A stretch of 64,000 bases of DNA from Polytrichum commune (Eukaryota; Streptophyta; Polytrichopsida; Polytrichales; Polytrichaceae): contig OX485803.1 of NCBI GenBank assembly GCA_950295325.1, positions 13,704,001 to 13,768,000 on the forward strand. The letters are read 5' to 3'. Positions within the stretch are counted from its first letter, which is position 1. The number at the start of each line of letters is the position of its first letter. Below the pieces are notes generated by a model. It did no database searches. It had not been told where the DNA came from and saw only the letters and a list, made by a program, of their open reading frames with translations. The position numbers and the translations under genes are program-made. This document shows, one piece after another, positions 28,790 through 40,313 of this stretch.

Positions 28790-30179
28790 ACATCTCACAC
28801 ACCTAATATAAAACAAACTAAAATTGGACAACTAACAAGCCCCCATGGACTACCGTAGAGGACAACCCCTCTAATTGACTATGCTACTCAAAAGAGCCCA
28901 ATTCTAAAAGCAACAAAACAACCTTATCTTAAAGCTTGACAACACATGATCAAGGTAAGGAAGATCGGGTTCCCATCCACATCGGCATAAACCAAAACAC
29001 CAATGGTATTATTAATATCTATTATATATTTTAAACAATAATGTACGTGTGTTTGTTTTGGGACTTAGCCAACGATGTACATGGTAATTTAGCATGTCAA
29101 GATGTTAAATTTAACTTTTGATTATATGGAAAAACATTAACCTTATTGAGTTCTAAACTAAACTTGTTAGTAGCTCTTACATTCAACTACATGGCAACTT
29201 TAGGCTAGTATTAATCAAACTATCATGAGTTTTAATACATACCATTATTCATACCTTGAGGCATAAGCTACTAATTCCCTTGTATAAAATTATGGTTATA
29301 AAATATACTCTAAATTGTTCTTGGCACGACTCCAACGCGTGTTTGAGATATTATCACTTGTCGTATGAGATAGATAAATAACAATGCCAACTTCACGAGG
29401 AAGCAAACATGAACGAAGAGTCTCTTTGCCCTACTTGCCTTATAGAGTAGAACATACACAATGTTGTTATTGGAGTTATAAAACGATTCTCACGATAGTT
29501 GGAATTCTAAGTTTTTGTGGGAAGCAAGGTTGCACAGTCATTCCACCCACAAAGGCCACATGTCTTTCCTAAAAACCGTATTGCCCATCGCAATTATTCT
29601 AGTGAGTGTAAATCCCTTCCCCCCTCACCTTCAAGAATTGAGGATCAAAAGACCATATGTATAGTATAATAGATGTCAAATCCCTAAGGAGCAAGCATGA
29701 ATGGAGAACCCCTTCACATGCATGGTATTATCCCCTCGAAGGACTTAAACCATAAATATTTCATGAGTGGTTTTATTTTTCAATTATAATTTCATCTCCC
29801 TACTAATTCAAATTCATTTTTTTAAACTCTAACATGGACGGTGGAGTGAAACTCTAATATGCATGTTGCATATTATGCTTTGAATGTTGCATCCATGTTG
29901 CAAAAGATCTGTCATGACAAATGTAAGTTTTTTTTTGGAAACATGAGTTGTTGTTCCCCACACTCATTTACAAGAAGCTCCTAATAAGCTTCTTATGGGT
30001 GCACTTCATGAGGATTGAGTGCTAAAACATGATTTGGGACACCACACCTAGTTTCTATGTAGATATTGGAGGCTCCATCCCTATCACACATCGTAATTAT
30101 AATAAAAGAGATTGATAAATAACAAGTAATCATATATAGTAGTGTTAATATTTTATATATTAACAAATGAAATAAAATA
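28201..30179. other. Non-coding stretch with a long CT microsatellite
   Basis: (CT)21 lies at 28747-28788. Frames of 60-70 codons occur (28283-28498 minus, 29384-29572 plus) but match nothing known. The rest is AT-rich and featureless. Confidence 0.4.
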
Positions 30180-30191
30180 TTATCTAATATA
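30180..30191. repeat. Target-site duplication of LINE copy 3 (left)
   Basis: TTATCTAATATA, identical to 43490-43501 at the other end. Confidence 0.85.
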
Positions 30192-30654
30192 GATAGATAG
30201 ATAGAAACTCCGGTCCTCTTTCGAGGCCGGCGTGAATAGAGTGTTTGTTCGTCTTGACAATGGGCCAGTGCCCACTGGGCAAAGGATCATTGGTGCAAGA
30301 CTACTCACCTCTTTCGAGAATAGACACTTTAGTAACCAGAAAACAGAAAAAATAGCTTGGTATAAATATTGGTAGTAGTAGTGTAAGAGTATAAGTTTGT
30401 GGTTTGCCGTTTGGTGGACGCCCGGTCATGGTATCTTGGCTGGTTGAGGAAGGAAGTCTGTATTGCACTTTAGGCGGTCCGGGTTCGATTCCTGTTGAGG
30501 CCGTCTGAGCGTCTAATGTGTTTTTTCATGACTTGGTGTTGTTAGTGCATTGTAGGCAGGAAGATTGTACCAACCAGTCGGCTCTTGTCCGCCTTCCTGA
30601 GCTATTGGATGTATTGTGTTTAATAAATGATGGTCCTTATTGTGACCCAACGTT
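30192..30654 (-). other. 3' UTR and (TATC)n tail of LINE copy 3
   Basis: Element sense ends in a hairpin (30210-30230, CCGGTCCTC and GAGGCCGG arms with one bulged T) followed by four TATC units in place of poly-A. GTGAATAGAGTGTTTGTTCG (30232-30251) and GAATAGACACTTTAGT (30318-30333) are the conserved family blocks. Confidence 0.75.
30421..30512 (+). other. tRNA-like / pol III promoter-like segment (antisense to LINE copy 3)
   Basis: GGTTCGATTCC at 30482-30492 is a near-perfect B box, and TTGGCTGGTTGAGGA at 30436-30450 is box A-like. A following block (GGCAGGAAGATTGTACCAACCAGTCGGCT) is split here as GGCAGGAAG and CCAACCAGTCGGCT and is shared with copy 1. The full tRNA cloverleaf is not formed. 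Confidence 0.5.
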
Positions 30655-32184
30655 TTATTCTGCTGGTATTGCTTGGTTATTTTCGATTCGTCTTTTGTGT
30701 AGGAGGATTGAACTGGCATATTGTATGGCATTAGTGTTTATTACTTTGAATGTGTGTTTAACAGCGGTTTCGGATAGTTGGAATGTTTGTTCGAGTTGTA
30801 TCATTGATGGGGCATGTGTGGTGCCTCTGGCTCCAGCCGTAATGACCATAAGTGGTTCTACTTTCCAGCCTTGTTGAGTGATGTCGTTAATTAGTGGTTG
30901 GTATTTATGGATTTTATTGTTAATTGTATCTTGTGAAAATCTATCATTTGTGTATGTGAATTCGATAAACTGTACCGTGAGGTTGTCCGATGGGTGTGTT
31001 GGCGGAGTACTTTGGTGAGGAAGCTCTTTAATACATAGTAGGTCAGGTTTAAATCTAGTGTTGCAGTGACATCTGTGTTGCCTACATGTACATGGTAGGA
31101 GCCATGTGGGAACTGTATTATCTTGTGGGTTGTTGTTAAAAGTCCCTGCATTCATGAGAATGGAACATCTTGATTTTTGTGATGATAGAATTAGTTTCTT
31201 TAGTTCCCATGCTGCTTTGTTATGTCTTTTAGTTCTAAGGGCATGTATGTGGTGCTGCGTGTATTTTAATAATACATGTAGCCATGTGTCTGCATCTGGG
31301 GAGTTGCATATTGGGCATGTTATTGTTGGGAATTTTTCTATTCCAAAAAATAATTGTTTTCTAGCATTTCCCATGTATTGTCCAGTCCGGAATTTTAGTA
31401 TGCTTGTTTTTTGTGAGTCTGTTATTGTTGGTGTAGACCAGAATTTGTTGGATATATCTTTATCTATGTCCGGGTTCATTGTCCATTTGTTAATGTTAGG
31501 GAATTGTTCCGCCATTATTTTTAGGTTGGTTTTACGATCGTATTTTGTGATGTATGTTTGGAGGCATCTGACAGGTCCTTTGTCGGGTCGTTTAGTTGGT
31601 CCAGGCCATGTGTCTTTTTGAAAGAAATATGGTGTGGTGTGTGCGAATTCATATGATTTGGTAGCAAAACTATATCTTTTTTTGGCGCCGTTTTTTGCAA
31701 GTTCGTCGGCTTTCTCATTACCAACGATGTTTATGTGTGCTTTGACTTTGTATATTGTGGTGGGTTGTGTGCGTTTTTTTAGCATTTCGACCATAGATGT
31801 TAATATGGTTTTGTCTGCATGGTTGTTCTGTTGGGTTGGGTGTTTTATTTGTGTGTTAAGTACATATAGACAATTGAGACAATCGGTGAATATGTGGGCT
31901 GGTTCGTTTGCGTATTTGGTGGTAATTAGTCTGATTGTTTTATGTATGGCCATTAATTCAACTCTGAAGCTTGTTTGTAATCCTGGTAATCTTTTAGAGA
32001 TTTGTATTTCTTCTTTGGTTGGGTTGTAGATACCATAGCCAACTTTCTCTTTTTTCCAGCGGCCGTTCTCAACTTTTTTAGGTGGGACAAACGATCCGTT
32101 TGTATAGTAGCTATATTGTGGTGGGAATTTAAGTATGATATTAATTTCGTATTTTGGTAATGGTGGTATTTGTGTGATTGTCAA
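30655..32184 (-). pseudogene. LINE copy 3 ORF2 C-terminal part: RNase H, CCHC, RLE-like domain
   Basis: 509 open codons. RNase H: SYYTNGSF carries Asn where the first catalytic Asp should be; VELMAIHK, FTDCLN and GNEKADELAK keep the other acidic residues. The zinc motif is C-x2-C-x9-H-x4-Y (CPICNSPD...LLKY), so its last Cys is replaced by Tyr; TKRHNKAAWEL follows. Then PCTCRQHRCHCN, KPDLLCIK, FIEFTYTNDRF, KYQPLINDI and GWKVEPLMVITAGARGTTH, as in copies 1 and 2, ending in HKRRIEN. Losing both an RNase H residue and a zinc ligand argues that this copy is inactive, besides its frame breaks. Confidence 0.8.
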
Positions 32185-32726
32185 GTTGGTGTGGGGTGGA
32201 TAGAGTAGTTTATTCCATTTGGGGTTTTTATTTATTGTAGTGTCAGAGGGCGTGGGTGGGGCTTTTTGTAAGTGGTATTGTGTGATTTGTAAATTTTCAA
32301 TTGTTGTTTTGATTGTGTCTATTTGGTTGGTTGTGCCAATGCTGTGTGCTTGGTAATGAGTGCATAGTATGTGTATTACTAATGGTTCAATCCGTGGTTT
32401 ATTTGTAGCTTGGGGGTTTATTGGCTCATCATATGTAATGGTGTCTGCGGCAAAGTTGGCTATAACATGTGTGTCTGGGAATGGACCAGTATGTGGTGTG
32501 TAGTTTTGGTATCAGTTGATGTCCGGAATGACTAATATTGTGATGGTATTTGGGTCGTTTTTGGCTGCTAATCGTGCCCAGTGTATTGCTTGTTGGGCCA
32601 TTTCTTCATTCGGTGGGTGGGCGTAGCCGATTCCTTTCCATTTATATTGAAAGGCGGTTCCGAGGGATCCAAATATTTTGTCTCTTGCGAATGGGGAATA
32701 TAATCGTGTAATGTGTGTAGAGCATG
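32185..32726 (-). pseudogene. LINE copy 3 methyltransferase-like segment of ORF2
   Basis: Between the RNase H part and the post-RT part the minus strand reads SPFARDKIFGSLGTAFQ, then KWKGIGYAHPPNEEMAQQ, AIHWARLAAKNDPNTITIL, GPFPDTHVIANF and ADTITYDEP, closely matching residues ~5-95 of 7936-10011. A TGA at 32512-32514 replaces a Trp codon of copy 1. The pattern (aromatic/GTAFQ..W....YAHPP, then ~20 residues, then a hydrophobic strand and D.NWY) recalls Dam-like N6-adenine methyltransferases with NPP(Y/F) changed to HPP. This functional reading is inference. Confidence 0.5.
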
Positions 32727-33677
32727 TTACTGGTGAGGAGAAGTATGAGAGTGAGATATTGAATGTTTTTGTGAGAGAATCAACGATGTTTTGCGGGAGG
32801 GTGTGTTGTAATCCTTGAAGTGAGTCTTTTTGGTGTTTTTATGTTTATATTTTTGATAGAGCCATATAACTTCTGTTTCAAATGGTTGTGTGTGTGGTAC
32901 TAATCCGTGTGTGTTGTGGTTGGTGTTGTGGTATTGATACCATAACCATTCTAGTCTAGTAGTTGGGATGGTAATGAGGTATTTACCGGTGTCATCATAT
33001 AGATGGGTTAGTTCGCCTTGAGTTTGTATAGTGTTTTTTGTGGTGGCTATATCTTTTTCCGGATTACATTCTATTATTGAAATGTGAGTGTGTGGTAGTT
33101 GTGTGGATGGTGGTATGAATCTTGGGTCTCTACTTTGTTCAGGAGTGAAGTGTGTATTTATCAAGTTTTTGTAGTGCGTATGTTGGTGTTTTGTGTAATA
33201 TTCTTTTAATATTTTTATGTTGTGTTCAACTACCAGGGGTTGATTTAATGGGAATAGTGTGCGTTGTGGCATCCATTTATTGTATGTTAGGTTGTTTTGT
33301 GATGACCATTGACATAGGTACGTATTGTAACTAACTGTTATTTTGTATTTATCTTTTGTTTTATTTGTTTTGTGGCTTAGTATGGTGTTTATAGGGTATT
33401 TTAGTGGGTTATTTATGATGTTGGAAGGTGGATTGGCCAATTGTATTTGTTGTGGTAAGGGTGTATTTAGGGGGTTTATTGGTATTCTGGGCGTTATTGT
33501 TTGGTTGTGTGTTATATATTTTGCTTTTAGAGTGCGTGGTGGTGGGTGTATGTTGCATAGGTTTGGGCAGTCTTGATTGCAGTTTGGGTGGCAAAAAAGT
33601 TGTTCCGCGATGTTCAATGCATTTTTTTCTAATTTTGTTGGAGTTTTGTAGTAGGTTTGAAAGTCTTTAGGTGCCAT
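32727..33677 (-). pseudogene. LINE copy 3 ORF2 post-RT region
   Basis: 316 open codons matching 10080-11444 of copy 1. Shared blocks include YYxxPTKLxKxAL, FCxPxCNQDCPNLC (a Cys-rich group), YLCQW, KWMPQRTLFPLN and RLEWLWYQY. Rich in Asn, Thr and His. No enzymatic domain recognised. A frame break near 33.70 kb separates it from the RT part. Confidence 0.7.
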
Positions 33678-33731
33678 TAGATTTGTGCCATTTGGGAGAG
33701 TGATGTGTTTGATTTTGTGTATGTTGTGAAT

Positions 33732-35996
33732 TCAAAGTTTGTGTAGTAGTTTAAGGGATAGCTTAGGATTAAGACGTGGTAGGTCTACTATGGCATTAGC
33801 TGTCCATTCGCGTTCTAGTTCTGATATATGTAGTTGGAAGTTTTCTTCTATGCTTTTGAGATGAGTTCCACCTTCTTTCTTCATGAGGAAAAGTGTTCGT
33901 GTAGTGGGTGATCTGGTGCAATCGGTATGTGTGACTTTTGGTATGTCTTCTACGCCGCCATACTTGGCGAGGATATGTTGTATGAGTCCCTTATAAATTA
34001 TTCCTAGTCTGCCAGTGTCATTTAGTGCGTTTATGAGTTGTTCACTGATGCATCTTAGGTAGGCATTCTTCAGTGAGAACGCTTCTAGACCAAATAAGTT
34101 GTGAGGGAGTTGGGTTATGATGTTTGCTGTGCATTTCGGAAGGCCGCAGATTATTTTTTGGATTCCTATAATCTTTTTATCTAGTTTTTTAATTGTTGGC
34201 AAAGAGTATGAGACTGCATAGAAGCTGTAGGCTATGCCTACTCTGATCACGGTATCCACCATGTTAATTTTTTGCTTAATTGTCGTTGGGCAGTTTGATA
34301 GTTGTTTACATTGGTTGGTTATTTTGGTTGTAGTGATGTGTGTTTGGAGTTTCCATTTTAGTGAGGGTACTAATTGTATGCCTAGATACACATATGGCTC
34401 GTTTTGGTGTAGTACAGGGAGTGGTTGATTTTTGTAGTTAATGTTTTGGGCTTGGATTTTGGATTTAAATATGTCCAGTTTGGTTTTTGATTTGTTTGGG
34501 CATCCAGTGATGGCACATTTTGTTACTCCTAGGTCCATTCCGGCCCATTCACAGTATTTGTCAAGTTTATTTAGTTGGACTTGTATTGATTGGAGGTTGT
34601 TTGTGATAGCTGCTAAGTCGTCTGCGTATGCTGCCGAGTTAATTGTTAGCTGAAATGTACCGAATGTGTATCCATTCTTCCCTAATTGTAGCCAACGTAA
34701 CAATGGTTTTAGAAATATTAGGAAGATGTATGGGCTAAGTGTGTCTCCTTGTATAGTTCCTCTTTGTATGGGGATTGGTTCTGTTTTACCGAAGTGTTCA
34801 CCTGTGAATATTGTACTAGAGTGTGAGTAAATATTACCTATTAGAGTTACGGAGTCTGTTGGGTATCCTAGGTCTTTTATTATGGCTAGCAATCTTGCAT
34901 GGTCAAGAGATCCGAATGCGTTTTTAAAATCAATGTATAATAAGTAGATATCTTGATTTGTGAATTTGGCATCTTCGAGCGCTGCTATGAGAAGCTGGAG
35001 TTGTCTAGCCGTACTTCTTTCTGCTCTGAATCCTTCTTGACTGTCATGTAAGATTTGATGTTTTTCTCCGTATGCCGAGAGTATGAGTGTTAAGGTACTG
35101 GTAAAAAGTTTGTATATTGTGTTTGCAACTGCGATTGGTCTATGGTTTGGTAGTTGTGAGGGATCTCCTTTTTTGTAGAGGAGTATGATTAGACTTGTTT
35201 TCCATGATGTTGGGATTTGTTTTTGTTTGTAACAGTGGTTGAAGAACAGAAAGAGAAGTTTGTGGAAACTTTCGGGCATATTAAGAAGTATTATGTTGGG
35301 GATTCTGTCTGGTCCAGGTGTTTTATTATTTGCTAAGTTTTTTAGGCAGATGTCATATGTTTCTTTATCAAAATAATGATGTAGTGGGATTTGTGGGTTC
35401 CCTCTTTTGTCTATAGTGTACCCTTCTAAATCATGCCATGGGTATTGTCTAACCCCACAAGTGCATTTTGGTGTGTGTTCCGGTTGGTGATGGCATGTTG
35501 GTACTGTGGGTCTGTTGCTGATAGATTGTTGTCTATGGATTTCGTTGGCTATGTCTATAGGGCTTGTAAGTATGTTATTGTATCCATCTATTATGCAGTC
35601 TAAAGGGGGCGTTTCTTGATTTTTAAAGACTCTTTTATTAATTTTTTTTGGGTTTTTTTCATATAATTGTCTATATTTGAATATGGCTTTTCTGATACAA
35701 TCTTGAGTATATTTTGTAGTGATTTTGCGGGCTTGTTTGTTTGCGGTTTTTGCTATGTTGGCTATTGCAATGATCCATTCTTGTTGATTAGGTTCTTGAT
35801 CTGGGGGGGGCGGGATATTAACATGTCTGTGGTTTTTTAATTCTTCTATTATGGGGTGTGTTTGCCAGTTTGGGGAGTTTCTAGTGATGTAGATTGCTTT
35901 TCTGATTAAATGGTAGGTGTAGAGATGATTTTTCCACTTCTTCTGGAGTTTTCTTGGTAAGAAACCTCCTTGTTGCGATGTGCGATTTGTGAGCAT
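33732..35996 (-). pseudogene. LINE copy 3 reverse transcriptase part of ORF2
   Basis: 754 open codons. Upstream thumb-like leader QQGGFLPRKLQKKWKNHL, a CTCGVRQYPWHDL block, then RT motifs TPGPDRIPN, HRPIAVANTIYKLF, DSQEGFRAERSTARQL, YIDFKNAFGSLDHARLL with the first catalytic Asp, QGDTLSPYIFLIF and AYADDLAA with the Asp pair, followed by VYLGIQLVPSLKW. The RT active site is intact. The protein-level match to copy 1 RT is strong over the whole length. The frame closes at both ends through indels rather than natural start or stop signals. Confidence 0.82.
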
Positions 35997-37139
35997 TGGG
36001 AGGGGTGGTGCACTACAAGTTTCTTGGATTTTATCAGAGATCTTTTTTATTAGATGATCTAGTGCTATACATGATGTTTGCCATTGGTTGTCTGTTAGTT
36101 GGTCTTTTATTAGTGTGTTGGTGAGTTCGTTTATTTGGAGTGCGTTTTCTTCAAAGAACTCCGTTTTAAATTTTTCAATATTTGTGTTTGGAATGGGGTT
36201 TAGTATTCGAGGTGTGTTGTCTGTCGTTGGGGGTATGCAACGGGCTATTAAGGTGTTAGGTGGTAGGTGGTATGTGCAGTGTTACTGGGGAATGATCCGA
36301 ATTTAGGTTATGATCATTGTTTATGGTTGATGTATATAATGTGTTGTTGGGTGTGTTTATGTAATACCCATCTATTAGGCTAGAATGGGTATAGTTTTGA
36401 CCTCTTTGTCTGGAGTATATGTTGTTTGTGGGGACGTATGTAAGTTGCAGGTTATTTGTGAATGCGCGCCATTCTATATCTTCTATTAGGGGCGGTGTGG
36501 TGTTGTATTCGTGCTGGCGCCCGATAAGGGCTATGTCTCTGTTAAAGTCGCCGCATAGGATATGTATGTGATTTGGGTGATTTGTTATTTGTTGTGTTAT
36601 ATTTTGTTAAATTGTTGGGATGGATCGCATGTCTTCTACGTGTGATGGCATATAGATGTGTATTATTAGCCATGGTTGTAGAGGTTGGTTTTTTATTTTT
36701 ATTATTTGTAGGTATGGTGAGATTTCTGCTGGGGTAGGTATTTTTGTGATGTTTCCGGGGTATGCATACTTTTTATTTATTAGTGTAAGGAGTCCACCTC
36801 TTGCCGGAGTATATAGTATTCTTTGTTGTATACACCTTGTGAGTGCGTGGGTGTTGTTGAATATTAGTTTGTATTGTGGAAATAAGTTTTGTATGGATTT
36901 TGTGGATTTTGTTGCGGTTAGTTTAGTTTCTTGTATAGTGATGATTGCGGGGTTGTTTGGTGTATTTGATATTAGTTGGTGAAGGTTTGGTAGTGCATTA
37001 TTTAGTGATGAGGCATTCCATGTGCTAATGTAGGTGTTAAGAGTTGTTGTTTGTATGTCTTGGGTGCGTGATGTAGGTGTATTGGGTAGTGGCGGCGGGT
37101 GCGAGTATTCATATAATGGTTCATTATATTTTAGTGTTT
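35997..37139 (-). pseudogene. LINE copy 3 APE endonuclease region (broken)
   Basis: In shifting frames the minus strand shows ITIQETKL, ILCGDFNRD (near 36540-36570) and NSDHSPVTL (near 36290-36310), the catalytic blocks of APE-type endonucleases, and matches residues ~315-590 of 11366-15253. A TAA lies near 36606, and a frame change separates the SDH block. The region is therefore non-functional as read. Confidence 0.7.
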
Positions 37140-37664
37140 CTAGAAGTAGTTGTTCTGGTAGAAAAGGGAATTTTTTTTCATAATGTGTATGTTTAGTGGT
37201 TCGTTATTTTTTATGAAGTTGTACATTTCTTTGTGAATGGTATTGGTTGGGTTAATAATGTTTTGGTGTGTTTGTATGAATTGTGTATATGGGTGTGTGG
37301 TTATGATGTGTCTTTTAGGTGGATTTTGGAGCAAGGTCATTTTTTCCAGGAGCACTATTGTCCAGTCTGGTTCTGGGATTTGTGTTAGTAGGTGGTCGCA
37401 TGACCTTATTACTGGGCTGAGTGTGACAATGAGCGCATATAGTATACGCGGGGGTGGATGGTGTTGGTTTTGGTAAATGTATTTTGAAAGGTGTGGATAG
37501 TCAGTGGTTGTGTTTTGATGGTTTGGGTGTGTTAGGTTTATACTGGGAGAGAATGTTTTTGCTAAGTGTTGGTATTCCGGTTGTAATTTAATTGTGCATG
37601 GTATGAAATATGTTTTGTTTCTATTTTTGTGTGTGGATGGATGTGCTTGTAGTATATTGGGCAT
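37140..37664 (-). pseudogene. LINE copy 3 ORF2 N-terminal segment following the 2A-like motif
   Basis: 174 open codons starting at the ATG that directly follows NPGP. Matches residues ~97-270 of the copy 1 segment: MPxxLxxHPxxHKxR, YFxPxTIKxxPEYQHLAxTF, RILYALIVTLSP and LLEKMTLLQNPPKRHI. No known domain. The frame ends in a stop where copy 1 continues to the LLMEALRYNEP block. Confidence 0.7.
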
Positions 37665-37709
37665 AGGTCCTGGGTTGATTTCTATGTCACCGCTAAGGAG
37701 TATTAGAAG
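37665..37709 (-). other. Canonical 2A-like ribosome-skipping motif in LINE copy 3
   Basis: Encodes LLILLSGDIEINPGP directly before Met-37664. It fits D(V/I)ExNPGP exactly, with the hydrophobic upstream stretch typical of 2A-like sequences of non-LTR retrotransposons. The coding frame is open upstream into the GT microsatellite. Confidence 0.75.
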
Positions 37710-37750
37710 ATGTGTTGGGAACTTGTTATTTTGTGGTAGGATTTTCCTCT

Positions 37751-37769
37751 TTATGGGTTTGTTGTTGTT

Positions 37770-37823
<54 letters not shown>

Positions 37824-38923
37824 TTCTTTTTTTTTCTTTTTTTTTCTTTTCTTTTTGAGGCTGAGTTTGTTAAGTGCTTTGTATTTTTGTTATGTGTTTT
37901 TTGAGTTTTGTTGGTTGTATATTTATATCTTGTTTTGTGTTGGTATTTTTTGGTAGTCTTGTCATTTCCTTTTTTGTTTTGGTTTAGGCCAGTAGATCGA
38001 GGACTTTCTAGGTGATTTTGTAAGATGATTTGGTATGTTTGGTTGGTTATGTTTTGTTTTTTGGTGTGCTGTTTTTTGATGATTTTATTGTATATGTTTA
38101 GGGTGTGGTAAGGAAGTTGAGCCGCTTTGAGGTGTTTTTGGTTTTTGGGGTTTCTTGTTATGTTTGGGTGTTGAATTGTGGCGAGGCCGGTAGGCCGAGC
38201 TTGTTTTAGGTAGTTTGTTGTTCTGGGGTATATTTGAATGTGCATATTTGGGGGTGATGTGGTTTTTGTGCGGTGTATGATTGGAGTGAGGTGGGTTGAG
38301 TATTTAGTTTTGGGGTTTGTGCCTTGACGTGTTTGGTTGGTTGGGTTTGGTGTCCACTGGTGGTATGTAGTTTGGTTTAGAGTTGTGGGTTTTTTCCTTT
38401 CGTGACTTTTTGTTACGGGTGTGGTAGTTGCTTGGTTTTTGCTTCTAAGTTTTTTTGTTTTGATTTGGGTAGTGTTGATTATAAGGGTTTTATAGTTGGT
38501 TATGTTTTTGAGTGTGGATATTGTAATTGTTATGTTAGGTGCGGTTTGGTGAGGTGGTAGATTGGTTTTTGGTTTTTTATTAGGGTGGGTGGTTAGTTTT
38601 ATATGTGTGTTGTTTGTTTTTGTTTTTTTGTTTTGGGTAGGGGAGGGTTTGGTTGTTTGCGATGAGGGTGTTTTATTTGTTTGTGTATATTTTGAGATGG
38701 TTTTAGATGTTGTGGCAATATAGAGTTGGGGAGTGGTATTATGTTGTATGCTTTGTTTATTTAAGGTTATGTAGTGGCATAGTGTTGGTTTTATTTTGGG
38801 GGCGGTTGTGGTGTTTATGAGGTTTTTTTTTGTTTTTTTGGGAACGTATTCTTTATCATGTGGGTGGGGCGTACTTGTATGGCATAATAGTTGTTTTTGT
38901 TGGTGTAGTGATTGGTTATACAT
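37751..38923 (-). CDS. Thr/Lys/Asn-rich open frame between ORF1 and ORF2 of LINE copy 3
   Basis: 390 codons, low complexity, strongly Thr/Lys/Asn-rich, ending in Lys-rich then His-Thr repeats from the microsatellite. It lies in a different frame from the 2A-like motif just downstream; the GT tract sits between. It may be the leader that 2A would separate from the endonuclease/RT protein, shifted by microsatellite slippage. It has no match in copy 1 beyond the general position. The T-poor sense strand makes long open frames cheap, so coding is uncertain. Confidence 0.3.
37771..37820. repeat. (GT)25 microsatellite in LINE copy 3 coding spacer
   Basis: Uninterrupted GT dinucleotides, followed by T-rich runs. 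In element sense it is (AC)n, giving His-Thr repeats. Length changes here would switch the frame between the upstream Thr/Lys-rich reading frame and the 2A-like motif. Confidence 0.95.
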
Positions 38924-40313
38924 AGTTTTGTATAGGGTGGGATAGTTGGAGTAAGAGGTCTTGTTTGGTGGAGTAGGTTTTGGCCAGTTGTTGGAGTGTT
39001 GTTATCTTTTGGTTTTATTTTTACTTGGTTAGTGGAGTTTAAAGGGGTTGGATAATTGGTAAGATGGTTAGTTGTGAGTGTTATTGCTTTTGTTCTTGAG
39101 GGTGTGTGTAGGGGTAGATCGTTAATTTTTGGATATGCAACTTGATTGTTTATGTATTTTTGTTTTATGAATATGTGTGTTGTACTTAGTTTAATAGGGG
39201 GGGCGTATGAGTAGTTGCATGGTGTTATAATTATATGTGTAGGTTTGTTTTGTAGAGGTTGTAGGTGTGTGGTTTTTATATCTTTTTAAGGGGGTGTTTT
39301 GTTTTATGTTTGTTGTGTGGAGGGTTTGTAGAATATGTGTATGTGTTTTATTGGGATTGTTTTTTGCTATAATGTATACAAGCGAAACTTGTGTTGTGGG
39401 GCTACAAGGGTTTAAATAAACATGTTTAATGAATATGAGTCTTGATGTAAAAAGTTTGGATTGCAAGTGTTTGAAGGGTTTTTGTGTAGTTATATAGGTT
39501 ATGCATTTGTTTGAGAGTGTACGGTAGAAAGTTATGGTGGAGTTGTGATGGGTTTTGTGATAGTAGGTTTGGGTTAATGTGGTATTGAGTATTTATGTGT
39601 TTTCTTGTGGGAGGTGTAGTGAAATTTTTGTTTATTTTGAGAGGTACCTGGAGGGTGTGTATTGTCTAAACTATAGTGCCATTGTGTTTGAAATGTGATG
39701 GGTGATTGGACATAGAACTTTGATCGGCATGTGTTCGGAAAGTTTATTATGTATTTTGTCCTAGGTTTGTTTGTGTATTTAATGAGTGCTAGCGAAGTTT
39801 GTGTTGTAAGGCTATCTAAGTAAGTGTGGCTAGGAGGAGTGGGTTTTGTTTTGGGTGTTTTGATTATAGATGTAAGTAGTGTGCTATGCATGTGAGTGGA
39901 TGGGAGTGGTTGGAAATAGTACATTTGTAAAGTAGTCGGTGGGTAGTAGGATTTGGTGTAAGTGTGATGTTTTTTGTGGTGTGATGGTTGTGCTAATTTG
40001 TATTTATTGTGAGTTGTATTTTAAAAAAATATATGTTTCTTCTTGAGAGTGGTGTGAGGAGACTTTTGCGCATAGTAGCCACTTTTATTGATATAGCAAA
40101 GAAATATATATAGTAAGAAAGGGTATGCACTAGCTAAACTATAGGAGTATTGTTTTTGAGGTGTGGAGGGAGTTGTTCCATAAAACAATGGGAAGAATGG
40201 GTTTTGAGCTATGGAGTTGTGTGTAGTTACTTTGTGAAGATAGAGTGTGATGTTTAAAACACCATTGAGTACTAGAAAGCTAGTGGTTATTGCGATGGAG
40301 TTGTAGTTGGCTA
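38924..40313 (-). other. Spacer of LINE copy 3 between ORF1 and the Thr/Lys-rich frame
   Basis: Two short open frames (39191-39466 and 39574-39924 minus) contain related blocks, LNPCSPTTQVSLVYI and LDSLTTQTSLALIKY, pointing to an old internal duplication about 0.4 kb apart. Right after the ORF1 stop, the stretch near 40080-40115 resembles the ORF1b region of copy 1 (YINK block). No domain recognised. Confidence 0.45.
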
